A DNA stretch of 64,000 bases, taken from NCBI RefSeq assembly GCF_003403095.1, contig NZ_CP031555.1:1488001-1552000 (forward strand). The letters run 5' to 3'. The notes below the pieces were generated by a model that was given only the letters and a program-made list of their open reading frames with translations, made no database searches and was not told the DNA's origin. The DNA is from Thalassospira indica (GTDB lineage: Bacteria > Pseudomonadota > Alphaproteobacteria > Rhodospirillales > Thalassospiraceae). Both the position numbers and the translations under genes were made by a program. Each line of letters starts with the position of its first letter. The first letter of the stretch is position 1. This document shows, one piece after another, positions 7,649-17,336 of the stretch.

Positions 7649-8959
7649 TTAGTCCGCAAAGACACGGGCAAAGATCGTGTCGACATGCTTGGTGTGGTAG
7701 CCAAGGTCAAACAGCGCTTCGAGCTTGTCCATCGGAATGCGGTTGGTAACGTCTTCGTCGGTTTTCAGAAGCGACAGAAGATCGCCTTCGCGGTTCCAGA
7801 CCTTCATCGCGTTACGCTGAACGATGCGATACGAATCTTCGCGCGAAACACCATACTGGGTCAGGGTAAGCAGAACGCGCTGCGAGAAGACCAGACCACC
7901 CATCTGGTTCAGGATCTCGTCCATGCGTTCCGGATAGACAACCAGGTTTTCAACAACGTTGGTCAGACGCATCAGGGCGAAATCAAGCGTGACGGTCGCA
8001 TCCGGGCCAATGTTACGTTCGACCGAGCTGTGCGAAATGTCGCGTTCGTGCCACAGGGCAACGTTTTCCATAGCCGGGATGGCCATCGAACGCACCAGAC
8101 GGGCAAGTCCGGTCAGGTTTTCGGTCAGAACCGGGTTACGCTTGTGCGGCATCGCCGAGGAGCCTTTCTGCCCCTTGGAGAAGAATTCTTCCACTTCGCG
8201 AACTTCGGTGCGCTGCAGGTGACGGATTTCGGTTGCCAGATGTTCGATCGACGATGCGATGACACCAAGGGCTGCGAAATACGCGGCATGACGGTCGCGC
8301 GGGATCACCTGGGTCGAAACCGGTTCCGGTTTCAGGCCAAGCTTGGCGGCAACATGTTCTTCAACACTCGGGTCGATGTTGGCGAATGTGCCAACCGCGC
8401 CGGAAATTGCGCAGGTCGAAATTTCATCACGTGCGGCAACAAGGCGATCACGGTTACGTTTGAATTCCGCATAGAAAGTCGCAAGCTTAAGACCAAAGGT
8501 CACCGGCTCTGCGTGGATGCCGTGCGAACGGCCCATGCAGGGGACATCTTTGGTTTCATAGGCGCGCTTTTTAAGCGCAGCCAGAAGCTTGTCCATATCT
8601 TCAAGCAGGATGTCGGTTGCCTGGGCAAGCTGCACGTTAAAGCAGGTATCAAGCACGTCCGAGCTCGTCATGCCCTGATGCACGAAACGGGCTTCTTCGC
8701 CGACCTGTTCGGCCAGTTCGGTCAGAAACGCGATCACATCGTGTTTGACTTCGGCTTCGACGGCATCAATGCGGTCAATGCGGTCCTGGGTATAAGGCTT
8801 GTCGCCTTTTTCCCAGACAAGCTTGGCAGAATCAGCCGGGATAACACCCAGTTCGGCCAGTTTGTCAGCAGCGTGGGCTTCGATTTCGAACCAGATACGG
8901 AACTTGTTCGCCGGTTCCCAGATGGATGTCATCTGCGGACGGGAATAACGGGGGATCAT
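7649..8959 (-). CDS. purB: Adenylosuccinate lyase
   Basis: Cleaves SAICAR to AICAR and adenylosuccinate to AMP, serving two purine steps. The protein is 436 residues, normal for the family, and carries the fumarase/aspartase-superfamily signature GSSAMPHKRNPV (about 262-273), whose mobile loop holds the catalytic serine, and the TSSDVLDT segment (about 86-93). The start MIPRYSRPQM at 8957-8959 has a GGAGG ribosome site; an in-frame ATG at 8977 would add six residues. It is transcribed alone and apart from the other pur genes. Confidence 0.97.
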   Translation of the reverse strand: MIPRYSRPQMTSIWEPANKFRIWFEIEAHAADKLAELGVIPADSAKLVWEKGDKPYTQDRIDRIDAVEAEVKHDVIAFLTELAEQVGEEARFVHQGMTSSDVLDTCFNVQLAQATDILLEDMDKLLAALKKRAYETKDVPCMGRSHGIHAEPVTFGLKLATFYAEFKRNRDRLVAARDEISTCAISGAVGTFANIDPSVEEHVAAKLGLKPEPVSTQVIPRDRHAAYFAALGVIASSIEHLATEIRHLQRTEVREVEEFFSKGQKGSSAMPHKRNPVLTENLTGLARLVRSMAIPAMENVALWHERDISHSSVERNIGPDATVTLDFALMRLTNVVENLVVYPERMDEILNQMGGLVFSQRVLLTLTQYGVSREDSYRIVQRNAMKVWNREGDLLSLLKTDEDVTNRIPMDKLEALFDLGYHTKHVDTIFARVFAD

Positions 8960-9250
8960 GCGGTCGCCTCCGGGCAAGATGGTTGGGTGCCGGAAATAGA
9001 TCTCGATGATCGGAATGCGTAGTTGATTGCACGATCACGGCGCCGGCACGCTTTCACGGGGTCGGATAGTCCATTCCGGGCAAATTGGCAACCCTGCAGA
9101 CGGGTATGGCAGGATTGTGAGGTGATTTTACCGCTCGGAAACTTGTGCGCTGTTAGAAAAATAGCAACTTATTGAGAATATATCGTGTAAGCAGGCAGGA
9201 TGTATCTTCGACGACGCGGTTAATCCGAATGCGAAGTGGGCAGAATTTTT

Positions 9251-11011
9251 ATGGCGCGTGAACGCGACGGGGCCAAAAATCATCAGAAAGATGTGACACA
9301 GGTCCGCAATACAGAGGCAAACTATCTGGCGGAACTGGTTGAACTGGGTATCGCCCTGTCGGCACAGCAGGGGCGCGAAGAGCTTAACCAGAAAATCCTG
9401 ATGGCCGCGCGAAACTTTACCAACGCCGATGGTGGATCGCTTTATGTCGTCAATCAGGACGAAAGCGAGCTTCATTTTCGTATCATGGTCAATGATACGC
9501 TTGAGACGTTCTTTGTCTCGGGCCGCGAAACCGAGAAACCATTCCCGCCCTTGCCACTTTATGACGACGAAGGCCGCCCGAACTACGCCAATATCGCGAC
9601 CTATGTCGCGCTGACCGGCAAGGCGATCAATATTGATGACGCCTATAGTGCCGAGGGATTTGATTTTACCGGCACCCGGGCATTTGATGCCAAAACAGGG
9701 TATCGTTCCAAATCCTTCCTGACCGTGCCGCTTAAAAACACCAGCGGCGTTGTGATCGGCGTTTTGCAGCTGATCAACGCGCGGGACGATGCGGGCAATG
9801 TGATTTCCTTTGATCCGGCGATAGAGCCGATCATCAATGCGCTGGCAAGTCAGGCGGCGGTTGCCATTGAAAACAGCCGATTGCTGGTGGCACAGCGCGA
9901 CCTGATGGAGAGCTTCGTGCGTGTGCTGGGGCAGGCGATTGATGCCAAATCACCGCACACAGCAGGCCACTGTTCGCGGGTTCCGATCATAGCCCGCATG
10001 CTGGCCCAGGCGGCCGTGGATGACCGGGATGGCACATTTTCCAATTTCTATCTGACAGATATGGAATGGTACGAGCTTGACCTATCCGCCTGGCTTCATG
10101 ATTGCGGCAAGATCGTCACCCCCGATCATGTCATGGAAAAAGCCACCAAGCTTGAAACCATCCATAACCGTATTCACGAAGTCCGAACGCGCTTTGAAGT
10201 CCTGCGTCGTGATGCCGAGATCGAGATGCTTAAACGCAAGCTTGATGGCGAAGACGTACTTCAGTGCGAAGCCGATTTTGCCCGCCGGGTGACCGAACTT
10301 GAGACCCAGTTTGCCATGGTGGCGGACGCCAATATTGGCGATACCGAACTTGATACCGACACCATCTTTGCCCTGCATGACATCGCAGAGCAGGAATGGA
10401 CGCGGTATTTTGATCGCACCATCGGCTTGTCCTGGTCGGAACAACAGCGCCTTGATGATGCGAAACTGGCCGAACTGCGCGCAACCGGCACTGAAAAGCT
10501 TCTGATGGATCGTGAAACCGACATCTATAACGGTTTTAACCGGGGCGAGCTTTATAACCTCTCGATCCCGCACGGCACCCTGACATCCGAAGAACGTCAG
10601 GTGATCAACGATCATGTCGTCATTACCCAGGATATGTTGGCCCAATTGCCATATCCCAAGGAACTTCAACGCATTCCCGATATTGCTGGCAACCATCATG
10701 AAAAAATGGACGGTTCAGGCTATCCGCGTGGTCTGACGGGCGATGATATGGGTATCCTCGAAAAGGTCATGGTGATCGCCGATGTGTTCGAGGCGCTAAC
10801 AGCTGTGGATCGCCCCTATAAACGGCCGAAGACACTGTCTGAATGTATCTCGATCCTGGCCGATATGCGCGACAAGGGGCAGATCGATAGCGACCTGTTC
10901 GAGCTTTTCCTGACAAGCGGCACCTATCAGGAATACGGACGCAAGTATTTGCGCGAAGATCAGCGCGACGACGTCGATATCGCACAGTTCATCATCTCCA
11001 ATCCTGACTAG
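9251..11011 (+). CDS. GAF domain plus HD-GYP domain protein, putative cyclic-di-GMP phosphodiesterase
   Basis: A 586-residue cytosolic signalling protein. A GAF sensor domain spans about 25-212. The HD-GYP domain has its metal-binding HDCGK (283-287), HHEKMDGSGYP (482-492) and DVFEALTAVDRPYK (511-524). HD-GYP enzymes hydrolyse cyclic-di-GMP. Unusually, roughly 145 charged residues, largely helical in character, are inserted between the HD pair and the LTSEER motif that normally follows within about 20 residues. The ATG at 9251 is used; a GTG at 9236 in frame is equally possible, and neither has a strong ribosome site. It is a single-gene unit ahead of a hairpin shared with the opp operon. Confidence 0.88.
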   Translation: MARERDGAKNHQKDVTQVRNTEANYLAELVELGIALSAQQGREELNQKILMAARNFTNADGGSLYVVNQDESELHFRIMVNDTLETFFVSGRETEKPFPPLPLYDDEGRPNYANIATYVALTGKAINIDDAYSAEGFDFTGTRAFDAKTGYRSKSFLTVPLKNTSGVVIGVLQLINARDDAGNVISFDPAIEPIINALASQAAVAIENSRLLVAQRDLMESFVRVLGQAIDAKSPHTAGHCSRVPIIARMLAQAAVDDRDGTFSNFYLTDMEWYELDLSAWLHDCGKIVTPDHVMEKATKLETIHNRIHEVRTRFEVLRRDAEIEMLKRKLDGEDVLQCEADFARRVTELETQFAMVADANIGDTELDTDTIFALHDIAEQEWTRYFDRTIGLSWSEQQRLDDAKLAELRATGTEKLLMDRETDIYNGFNRGELYNLSIPHGTLTSEERQVINDHVVITQDMLAQLPYPKELQRIPDIAGNHHEKMDGSGYPRGLTGDDMGILEKVMVIADVFEALTAVDRPYKRPKTLSECISILADMRDKGQIDSDLFELFLTSGTYQEYGRKYLREDQRDDVDIAQFIISNPD

Positions 11012-11035
11012 ACAGCTTTCCGCACACGGATAGAA

Positions 11036-11063
11036 AAAAAGACCGCCACAAGGGCGGTCTTAA
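11036..11063. terminator. Terminator between the HD-GYP gene and the opp operon
   Basis: A 9-bp stem (11039-11047 with 11053-11061). On the minus strand it is followed by a run of seven T, so it mainly ends the oppABCDF transcript; on the plus strand it lies 25 bp after the HD-GYP gene. Confidence 0.85.
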
Positions 11064-11100
11064 AAGTTTTGGTGCAGTTTCTTAGGAGGCTCTTGTTGAA

Positions 11101-12114
11101 CTAGATGCTGTCATGGAAGTGACAGGCGACTTCTTGACTGTCTGAAACGCGTTCCAGGACCGGTGGCTCCTGCGCACATTCATCCTTGGCAAACGGGCAG
11201 CGGGTCCGGAACACGCATCCTGATGGCGGTGACAGCGGGCTTGGCAAGTCACCGGTCAGAACAATGCGTTCCTTGTTGCGTTCGATCTCGGGATCGGGGA
11301 TCGGAACGGCGGAAATCAGGGCCTTGGTATAGGGGTGTCGTGGTGCGGCATAGATGCTGTCACGGTCTGCGAGTTCGGCGACATTACCCAGATACAGCAC
11401 CATGATGCGGTGACAGATGTGGCGCACGATCGACAGATCATGGCTGATGAAAATCAGCGACAGGTCAAATTCCCGCTGCAATTCCTGCAACAGATTGACG
11501 ATCTGGGCCTGAACGGAAACATCAAGGGCCGAGACCGGCTCGTCACAGACAATCAGTTTGGGCTCCAGGATCATTGTGCGCGCAATGCCGATGCGCTGGC
11601 ACTGACCACCGGAAAACTCATGCGGATATCGGTTGATCATTTGCGGCAACAGGCCAACGCGCGCCATCATGCGTTTGACCCGTGCCTTGATTTCTTCCTT
11701 GCCGAGTTCCGGTTTATGGGTCACCAGCGGTTCGGCAATGATTTCGCCAATGGTCATGCGCGGGTTCAGGCTGGCCAACGGGTCCTGAAAAATGATCTGC
11801 AGGTCCCGGCGCAAAGGCTGCATGTCACGATGTGGTGCGCCGACAATGTTCTTGCCAAGCCAGGCAACCTGACCATCGGTTGGCGGGATCAATTGCAGGA
11901 TCGCACGGCCAAGCGTGGATTTGCCACAGCCGGACTCCCCGACAACACCAAGTGTCTCGCCGGGATAAAGATCGAAATTGACGCCATCCACGGCCTTGAG
12001 CTGCCGGTCAGGGGCAAACAGGCCCTTGGACGGGATCGGGAAATGAACCTTGAGATCGCGGACCGACAGGATTGGTGACGCGTCTTTTTTAGCGGATTTG
12101 TTCATCACGCTCAT
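11101..12114 (-). CDS. oppF: Oligopeptide ABC transporter ATP-binding protein OppF
   Basis: One of two ATPases powering the peptide importer. In 337 residues: Walker [10 protein letters not shown] (about 59-67), signature [13 protein letters not shown], Walker B LIVCDEP, the switch-histidine segment ISHDLS, and the C-terminal oligopeptide/dipeptide extension with spaced cysteines ([15 protein letters not shown]) that in related ATPases binds an iron-sulfur cluster. It overlaps oppD by 4 bases (ATGA), indicating translational coupling. It is last in the oppABCDF operon. Confidence 0.95.
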   Translation of the reverse strand: MSVMNKSAKKDASPILSVRDLKVHFPIPSKGLFAPDRQLKAVDGVNFDLYPGETLGVVGESGCGKSTLGRAILQLIPPTDGQVAWLGKNIVGAPHRDMQPLRRDLQIIFQDPLASLNPRMTIGEIIAEPLVTHKPELGKEEIKARVKRMMARVGLLPQMINRYPHEFSGGQCQRIGIARTMILEPKLIVCDEPVSALDVSVQAQIVNLLQELQREFDLSLIFISHDLSIVRHICHRIMVLYLGNVAELADRDSIYAAPRHPYTKALISAVPIPDPEIERNKERIVLTGDLPSPLSPPSGCVFRTRCPFAKDECAQEPPVLERVSDSQEVACHFHDSI

Positions 12115-13085
12115 TTGTCATCCTCCCGGAAACAGGCGCTGGCACGGCCATTGCCAAATTCCCTCAAAAGCGGGCGTTCCGCACAGCAGCGATCAAACAC
12201 ATATTCGCATCGTTCCTGATAGGCGCAGCCTTTTGGAAGGTTTTGCAAGTTGGGCGGCTGGCCGGGAATGGCAAACAGGCTTTCTTCATCAGCGCGATCA
12301 ATCCGTGGCATCGATTTCAAAAGGCCTTCGGTATAGGGATGATGACTGTCGTAATAGATGTCGCGAACCGATCCGGTTTCGACAACACGCCCGCCATACA
12401 TCACCATCACCCGGTCACAAAGGCCCGCCACCACGCCCAGATCATGGGTGATCATGACGGTGGCTGTGTTGAAATCCGTTTGCAGATCGCGCAACAGATC
12501 AAGGATCTGAGCCTGCACCGTCACATCAAGGGCGGTGGTCGGTTCATCGGCAATCAGAACTTCCGGGTCACATAATAGTGCCATGGCGATCATGACACGC
12601 TGGCGCATGCCCCCTGAAAACTCATGCGGATACATGTGAACGCGCTGGGCCGCGCCGGGAATTCCGACACGATCAAGCATGGTGATTGCGCGCGCCAAGG
12701 CATCGCTTTCCGACATGCCACGATGTTCGACCAGAACTTCTGTCATCTGCCGGGAGATTTTCAGAAACGGGTTCAGTGATGTCATCGGATCCTGAAAGAT
12801 CATCGACATCGACACACCGCGAATTTTGTTCAATTCGCGGGGCTGCAGATTGAGGATTTCCTTGTCCTTGTATCGGACCGACCCGGTGGATGCGCCGTTT
12901 TTGGCAAGCAATCCCATCAGCGACAGGAAAATCTGTGTCTTGCCAGATCCGGACTCCCCGACAACACCAAGCGTCTCGCCCGGATCGATGTGGAAGTTGA
13001 CGTTATTGACGGCCTCGACCTCGCCATCCGGGGTCTGGAAGCGCGTGGTCAGGTTTTCGACAGTCAGAATATGATTTGTGGTCAT
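12111..13085 (-). CDS. oppD: Oligopeptide ABC transporter ATP-binding protein OppD
   Basis: Partner ATPase of OppF, 324 residues. Walker A is GESGSGKTQ (about 44-52), the signature [12 protein letters not shown], Walker [13 protein letters not shown], and the C-terminal oligopeptide extension again contains spaced cysteines ([10 protein letters not shown] and further on). It follows oppC by 17 bp and overlaps oppF by 4 bases. The pair would form the heterodimeric motor under the OppBC pore. Confidence 0.95.
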   Translation of the reverse strand: MTTNHILTVENLTTRFQTPDGEVEAVNNVNFHIDPGETLGVVGESGSGKTQIFLSLMGLLAKNGASTGSVRYKDKEILNLQPRELNKIRGVSMSMIFQDPMTSLNPFLKISRQMTEVLVEHRGMSESDALARAITMLDRVGIPGAAQRVHMYPHEFSGGMRQRVMIAMALLCDPEVLIADEPTTALDVTVQAQILDLLRDLQTDFNTATVMITHDLGVVAGLCDRVMVMYGGRVVETGSVRDIYYDSHHPYTEGLLKSMPRIDRADEESLFAIPGQPPNLQNLPKGCAYQERCEYVFDRCCAERPLLREFGNGRASACFREDDK

Positions 13086-13102
13086 GGTTTTTCCTTTCCG
13101 CC

Positions 13103-14008
13103 TTACCTGTCTTTCGGATCAAGCGCATCGCGCAGACCGTCACCGATGAAGTTAAAACAGAACAGGGTGAGTGCCAGGAACACAGCCGGATAGATCAGCA
13201 TCCATGTCGATGCCTCGATTACCTTGGCCCCTTCGGAAATCAGAACGCCCCAACTTGTCAGCGGCTCCTGCACACCCAGTCCAAGGAAGGACAGGAAGCT
13301 TTCGGTCAGGATCACCTGCGGGATGGTCAGCGTCATATAGACAATGACCGGGCCCAGCACGTTGGGAATGACGTGGCGGAAAATGATCTTGAAGTTCGAA
13401 ACACCCGTTGCATGGGCAGCTTCGATAAATTCGCGCCGACGTAGCGACAATGTCTGACCGCGGACAATACGTGCCATGGTCAACCATTCAACCGCGCCAA
13501 GGGCGACAAAGATCAGGAAGATGTTTCGGCCAAACACAACCATCAACATGATGACAAAGAACATGAAGGGCAGGGAATAAAGCACATCGACAAACCGCAT
13601 CATGATGCTGTCAATCTTGCCGCCGAAATATCCGGCAACCGCGCCGTACGTAACGCCGATGATCAGCGAGACCGTGGTTGCCAGAAGCCCGACCGCAAGC
13701 GATACACGCGCGCCATAAAGCACCCGGATAAACAGATCGCGGCCATTGCCATCGGTGCCAAAGATATGGCCGTTTTCCCAGTTCGGACCTTCCTGGATAT
13801 AGCCCCAGTCGATCTGGTCATAGGCATACGGGCTCAGAAGCGGGGCAAAGATTGCGAGTAAGGTAATAATGCCCAGAATGATCATGGAGCCGACAGCCGC
13901 CTTATTGCGGAACAACCGGATACGGGCATCGCGCCACAGGCTGCGACCTTCGATTTCTTCGGCTGCGCCGGCTGATTGCAGCAGAGCTGTTTTTTCAGAT
14001 TTGTTCAT
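13103..14008 (-). CDS. oppC: Oligopeptide ABC transporter permease OppC
   Basis: Inner-membrane permease, 301 residues. A cytosolic N-terminus (about 1-35) precedes about six membrane helices (first: AVGSMIILGIITLLAIFAPLL). The EAA loop that docks on the ATPases is at about EAAHATGVSNFKIIFRHVIPN (split here for length: EAAHATGVSN, about 195-204, then KIIFRHVIPN). It starts two bases after the oppB stop. Confidence 0.95.
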   Translation of the reverse strand: MNKSEKTALLQSAGAAEEIEGRSLWRDARIRLFRNKAAVGSMIILGIITLLAIFAPLLSPYAYDQIDWGYIQEGPNWENGHIFGTDGNGRDLFIRVLYGARVSLAVGLLATTVSLIIGVTYGAVAGYFGGKIDSIMMRFVDVLYSLPFMFFVIMLMVVFGRNIFLIFVALGAVEWLTMARIVRGQTLSLRRREFIEAAHATGVSNFKIIFRHVIPNVLGPVIVYMTLTIPQVILTESFLSFLGLGVQEPLTSWGVLISEGAKVIEASTWMLIYPAVFLALTLFCFNFIGDGLRDALDPKDR

Positions 14009-14010
14009 TA

Positions 14011-14934
14011 TCAGCGTGACTTCAGTTTGGGATCAAGAAGGCCGTAAATCATATCGACCAGGAAATTCAGCAGAATGATCATCACCGCATAGACAATCAC
14101 CACCCCCATCACGAGCGGGTAGTCGCGGTTCAACGCTGCCTTGATGAAATAGGTGCCGATACCGGGCACGCCAAAGATGCTTTCGATCACGACCGAGCCG
14201 GTCATGACGGCCGCCGTTGCCGGACCAAGATAGGAAACAACCGGTAACAGCGCGCCCTTGATGGCGTGGCGATTGACGACAAGCGTCTCGCGAAGGCCCT
14301 TGGCGCGTGCGGTTCGGATGTAATTCGAATGCAGAACTTCGACCATCGACCCGCGGGTCAGACGTGCGATATAGGCAATCTGGGGCAGGGCAAGTGCGAT
14401 GATCGGAAGGATTTTGTATTCAAGTTCCCCATCCCCCCAGCCGGCGGTCGGCAGGATCGACAGATAAAGCCCAAATACCAGCGACAATAACGGCGCCATG
14501 ACAAAGTTCGGAATGGCGATGCCGATCATCGCAACACCCATGACAACGAAATCAACCGCGCTGTTTTGTCGAATGGCGGCATAGGTGCCAAACGCGACGC
14601 CAAACACAAGCGCAATGGCAATCGCGCTCAGGCCCAGCTGCATCGAGGCAGGGGCACCTGCCATGATCAGTTCGGCAACCGAAAAGTCGCGGATTTTAAT
14701 CGATGGTCCGAAATCGCCCTGGAAAAGCTTGCCGATATAGATCGCGTATTGTTCGACCAGCGGCTTATCAAGGTCATAGGCAGCCTTGATGTTCTTTTCG
14801 ATTTCCGGCGGCAATGCGCGTTCCTGATCGAACGGGCCGCCCGGTGCGATACGCATCATGAAGAAGGCGACTGTGATCACGATGAACAATGTCGGGATCG
14901 CGATCAGCAGGCGCCGAATGGCGTAAGATAACAT
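14011..14934 (-). CDS. oppB: Oligopeptide ABC transporter permease OppB
   Basis: Inner-membrane permease, 307 residues, pairing with OppC. The N-terminal helix AIPTLFIVITVAFFMMRIAPG and the PGGPFD motif (about 31-36) are typical of OppB/DppB. The EAA-type loop RTARAKGLRETLVVNRHA is at about 203-220. It lies 78 bp after oppA, a usual gap in such operons where the binding protein is made in excess. Confidence 0.95.
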   Translation of the reverse strand: MLSYAIRRLLIAIPTLFIVITVAFFMMRIAPGGPFDQERALPPEIEKNIKAAYDLDKPLVEQYAIYIGKLFQGDFGPSIKIRDFSVAELIMAGAPASMQLGLSAIAIALVFGVAFGTYAAIRQNSAVDFVVMGVAMIGIAIPNFVMAPLLSLVFGLYLSILPTAGWGDGELEYKILPIIALALPQIAYIARLTRGSMVEVLHSNYIRTARAKGLRETLVVNRHAIKGALLPVVSYLGPATAAVMTGSVVIESIFGVPGIGTYFIKAALNRDYPLVMGVVIVYAVMIILLNFLVDMIYGLLDPKLKSR

Positions 14935-15012
14935 TTTCTCTCATCCCCGTCGGGGTGGTCACAGGCTGCGGGCGGGAGGAACACCACACAGCCTGCGACA
15001 CGAAGGCAGGAT

Positions 15013-16647
15013 TTACTCGGCGATGTCGAGCCAGCGGGTCAGGTGACGATCCGGGGCATTATCGATCCAGCCCTTGATCTTTGGTGAGACGAGCTGTTTC
15101 GAGACATAGTAGTAAATCGGGATGTAGGGCTGTGCCTCCATCATGATGGCTTCTGCGCTATGCATCAGTTCTGCACGCTTTTTCAGGTCGCCTTCATTCT
15201 CGGCAGCCAGCATCAATTCGTTGTAGCGCGGGTTATCAAACGCTGCATAGTTCAGCGGACCGGTGCGCTCTTCACCGAGGAACAGGAAGTTCTGGGCATC
15301 GTTGTAATCGGCAATCCAGCCGGCACGGGCGACTTCAAAGTCACCAACCTTCAGGTCGGCATAGTGGATTTTACCTTCGGTGTTAAACAGCTCTGCATCG
15401 ACGCCGATCTGTTTCCACATGTTCTGAACCGCAATCGCGATACGCTTGTGGTTTTCAGATGTGTTGTAACGCAGCGTGAATTTAAGAGGGTTTTCAGCGG
15501 TATAACCGGCTGCTTCCATCAGTTTCTTGGCTTCGGCGACCTTGTCACCATAAGAAAGGTCTTTCCAAGAGACATATGCAGGCTCGGTATAGTTACCGGT
15601 TCCCGGCGGGACAAAGGAATAAGCCGGAAGTTCGCCGGTTTTCAGAACCGCGTCGGTGATTGCTTCGCGGTTGATCGCAAGCGACAGTGCCTTGCGGACA
15701 TTCGGATCCTGGAATTTCTCTTTGTCGCTACGCACGGCGTAGTAATAAATCCCGGCATAGGGCGCGATGCGCAGGCTGTCGGCCAAATTGTCACGCAGCC
15801 AGGAAATCTGTTCGGATGCGATGTCGCGCGCAACGTCCAGTTCTTCTGCGCGGAAACGGTTCTGCATCGCCGTGCGATCTTCGTAGGTGTAATAGATCAC
15901 CTCGTCGATCGGAACGTTTGCGGCGTCATAGAATTCTTCGTTCTTGACCAGTTTGGTGTGAACGTTTGGCACCCATTCGACAAGTTTGTAGGCACCGTTC
16001 ACAACGATATTTTCCGGCTTTACCCAATCCTTGCCGTATTTTTCAACGACATGACGTGGAATGGCGAAAGCGGTCTGGTGCGTCAGCTGTGCCAGGAAAT
16101 AGGGGGCAGGTGCGGTCAGTTTGACTTCGAGGGTATGGTCATCAATGGCCTTGGCAGCGAGTTTCGCGCCATCCTTGCCAGTGTTAACTTCCTCAGCGCC
16201 TTCGATGATGTAGAGCAGGGATGCGTATTCCGCACCCAGTGCCGGATCAAGAAGGCGTTCCCAGCCGGCGATAAAGTCCTGTGCCGTAACCGGGGTGCCA
16301 TCTGACCAGTTATGGTCGCGGATTTTGAAGGTGTAAGTCATCCCGTCTTCGGAAACGGTCCAGCTTTCGGCTGCACCGGGAACCGGTTGGCCATCCGGGC
16401 CATATGTCAGAAGACCCAGCGACATATCATCGGAGATACGGCTGGTCTGGATGGTAGAGATGAAATGCGGATCCATTGACTGCGGTTCGCCGTCGTTACC
16501 AATGCGCAGGATCTTTTCGGCCTGCGCCTGGCTGGTCGACAACATCGTCATCGAACCGGCAATCAAGGCGGTACCCAACACAAAAGCACGTGAGGATTTT
16601 AGCAACCCGTTCACGAGACCTTTTGCAGTCATCGCGTTGTCTGACAT
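15013..16647 (-). CDS. oppA: Peptide ABC transporter substrate-binding protein OppA
   Basis: Periplasmic solute-binding protein (family 5), 544 residues. A long Sec signal peptide ends near STSQAQA (about 38-44). Mature sequence begins with ILRIGNDGEPQSMDPHF, and the family signature covering WSDGTPVTAQDFIAGWERLL lies at about 112-132. Resemblance to OppA/MppA suggests oligopeptides, possibly murein peptides, as ligand; this cannot be settled by eye. A GGGAG ribosome site precedes the start. It is the first gene of the oppABCDF operon, behind a long non-coding region. Confidence 0.93.
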   Translation of the reverse strand: MSDNAMTAKGLVNGLLKSSRAFVLGTALIAGSMTMLSTSQAQAEKILRIGNDGEPQSMDPHFISTIQTSRISDDMSLGLLTYGPDGQPVPGAAESWTVSEDGMTYTFKIRDHNWSDGTPVTAQDFIAGWERLLDPALGAEYASLLYIIEGAEEVNTGKDGAKLAAKAIDDHTLEVKLTAPAPYFLAQLTHQTAFAIPRHVVEKYGKDWVKPENIVVNGAYKLVEWVPNVHTKLVKNEEFYDAANVPIDEVIYYTYEDRTAMQNRFRAEELDVARDIASEQISWLRDNLADSLRIAPYAGIYYYAVRSDKEKFQDPNVRKALSLAINREAITDAVLKTGELPAYSFVPPGTGNYTEPAYVSWKDLSYGDKVAEAKKLMEAAGYTAENPLKFTLRYNTSENHKRIAIAVQNMWKQIGVDAELFNTEGKIHYADLKVGDFEVARAGWIADYNDAQNFLFLGEERTGPLNYAAFDNPRYNELMLAAENEGDLKKRAELMHSAEAIMMEAQPYIPIYYYVSKQLVSPKIKGWIDNAPDRHLTRWLDIAE

Positions 16648-17336
16648 CTAAAATGTCTCCCTTATCATTTTGATTTTTCGTTACGCACCTCCCAGAAAGT
16701 ACGTACGTGAAAATACTGATCCGGGTATGCGCTTACTGCAAGGCAGATTCTACACAACGGGGAAGATAGATTAATGCTTGCGCGGGAAAACGTTTTCAAT
16801 CGTTAATTGTTGTGCATATGGGGATTTATGTCGAATTTGTTACGGTGTTTGGCATTCTTAACACCAATCGTCCGAAAACAGTCAGGACGGTATGGTTTCG
16901 GTGGATGATCGCGCAAAAGTGGTGATCTGCTCAGACACCGTTCGCATTCGACCGCCTCGCACATCACAAGATGCGACCGAATCGCAAGAAACCCGGCCCA
17001 TATGGTGGTCACAGGACGGGTTTGAAGACAGCAGATATTGGACAGGTGCCTCTTTGCAGGCGTGGTGGTGATCTGATCGCGATTTTACGAACGCGTGGAG
17101 CCTATCAAGAATATGGGTGAAAATAAGCGCGTGAAGAGCAGTGCGATCAAGGCGATATCGCGCAAAGCGGGCTGTTCAGATCGAAGTGCCTGCATCCATG
17201 TTGCTGAGGTCCTTCAAGTAAGTCTTGGTTGCAGCGTGGTTGATAGTCGCGTATTTCCGTAGAGTTCGTTGCGGCTCTTGCGTTCTGCTCGGCCACGCAT
17301 ATCCCACCAACAGAAACCGCCACTGAAGGCGCAGGA
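16648..17336. other. Long intergenic region, no gene recognised
   Basis: This 689-bp stretch separates the divergent oppA and AraC-type genes and should hold both promoters. Short open frames occur on both strands, but none has a recognisable product or a good start. No tRNA-like or riboswitch-like fold was evident to me. Confidence 0.6.

Noticed and set aside
7550..9022. Long plus-strand open frame opposite purB
   Set aside because: Antisense shadow of purB; the translated sequence has no domain features, while the minus strand is clearly adenylosuccinate lyase.
15160..16305. Long plus-strand open frame opposite oppA
   Set aside because: Shadow of oppA produced by codon bias; no recognisable protein.
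16803..17012. Small minus-strand open frame in the oppA-AraC gap
   Set aside because: 69 codons, no ribosome site, no homology recognised; left as non-coding.
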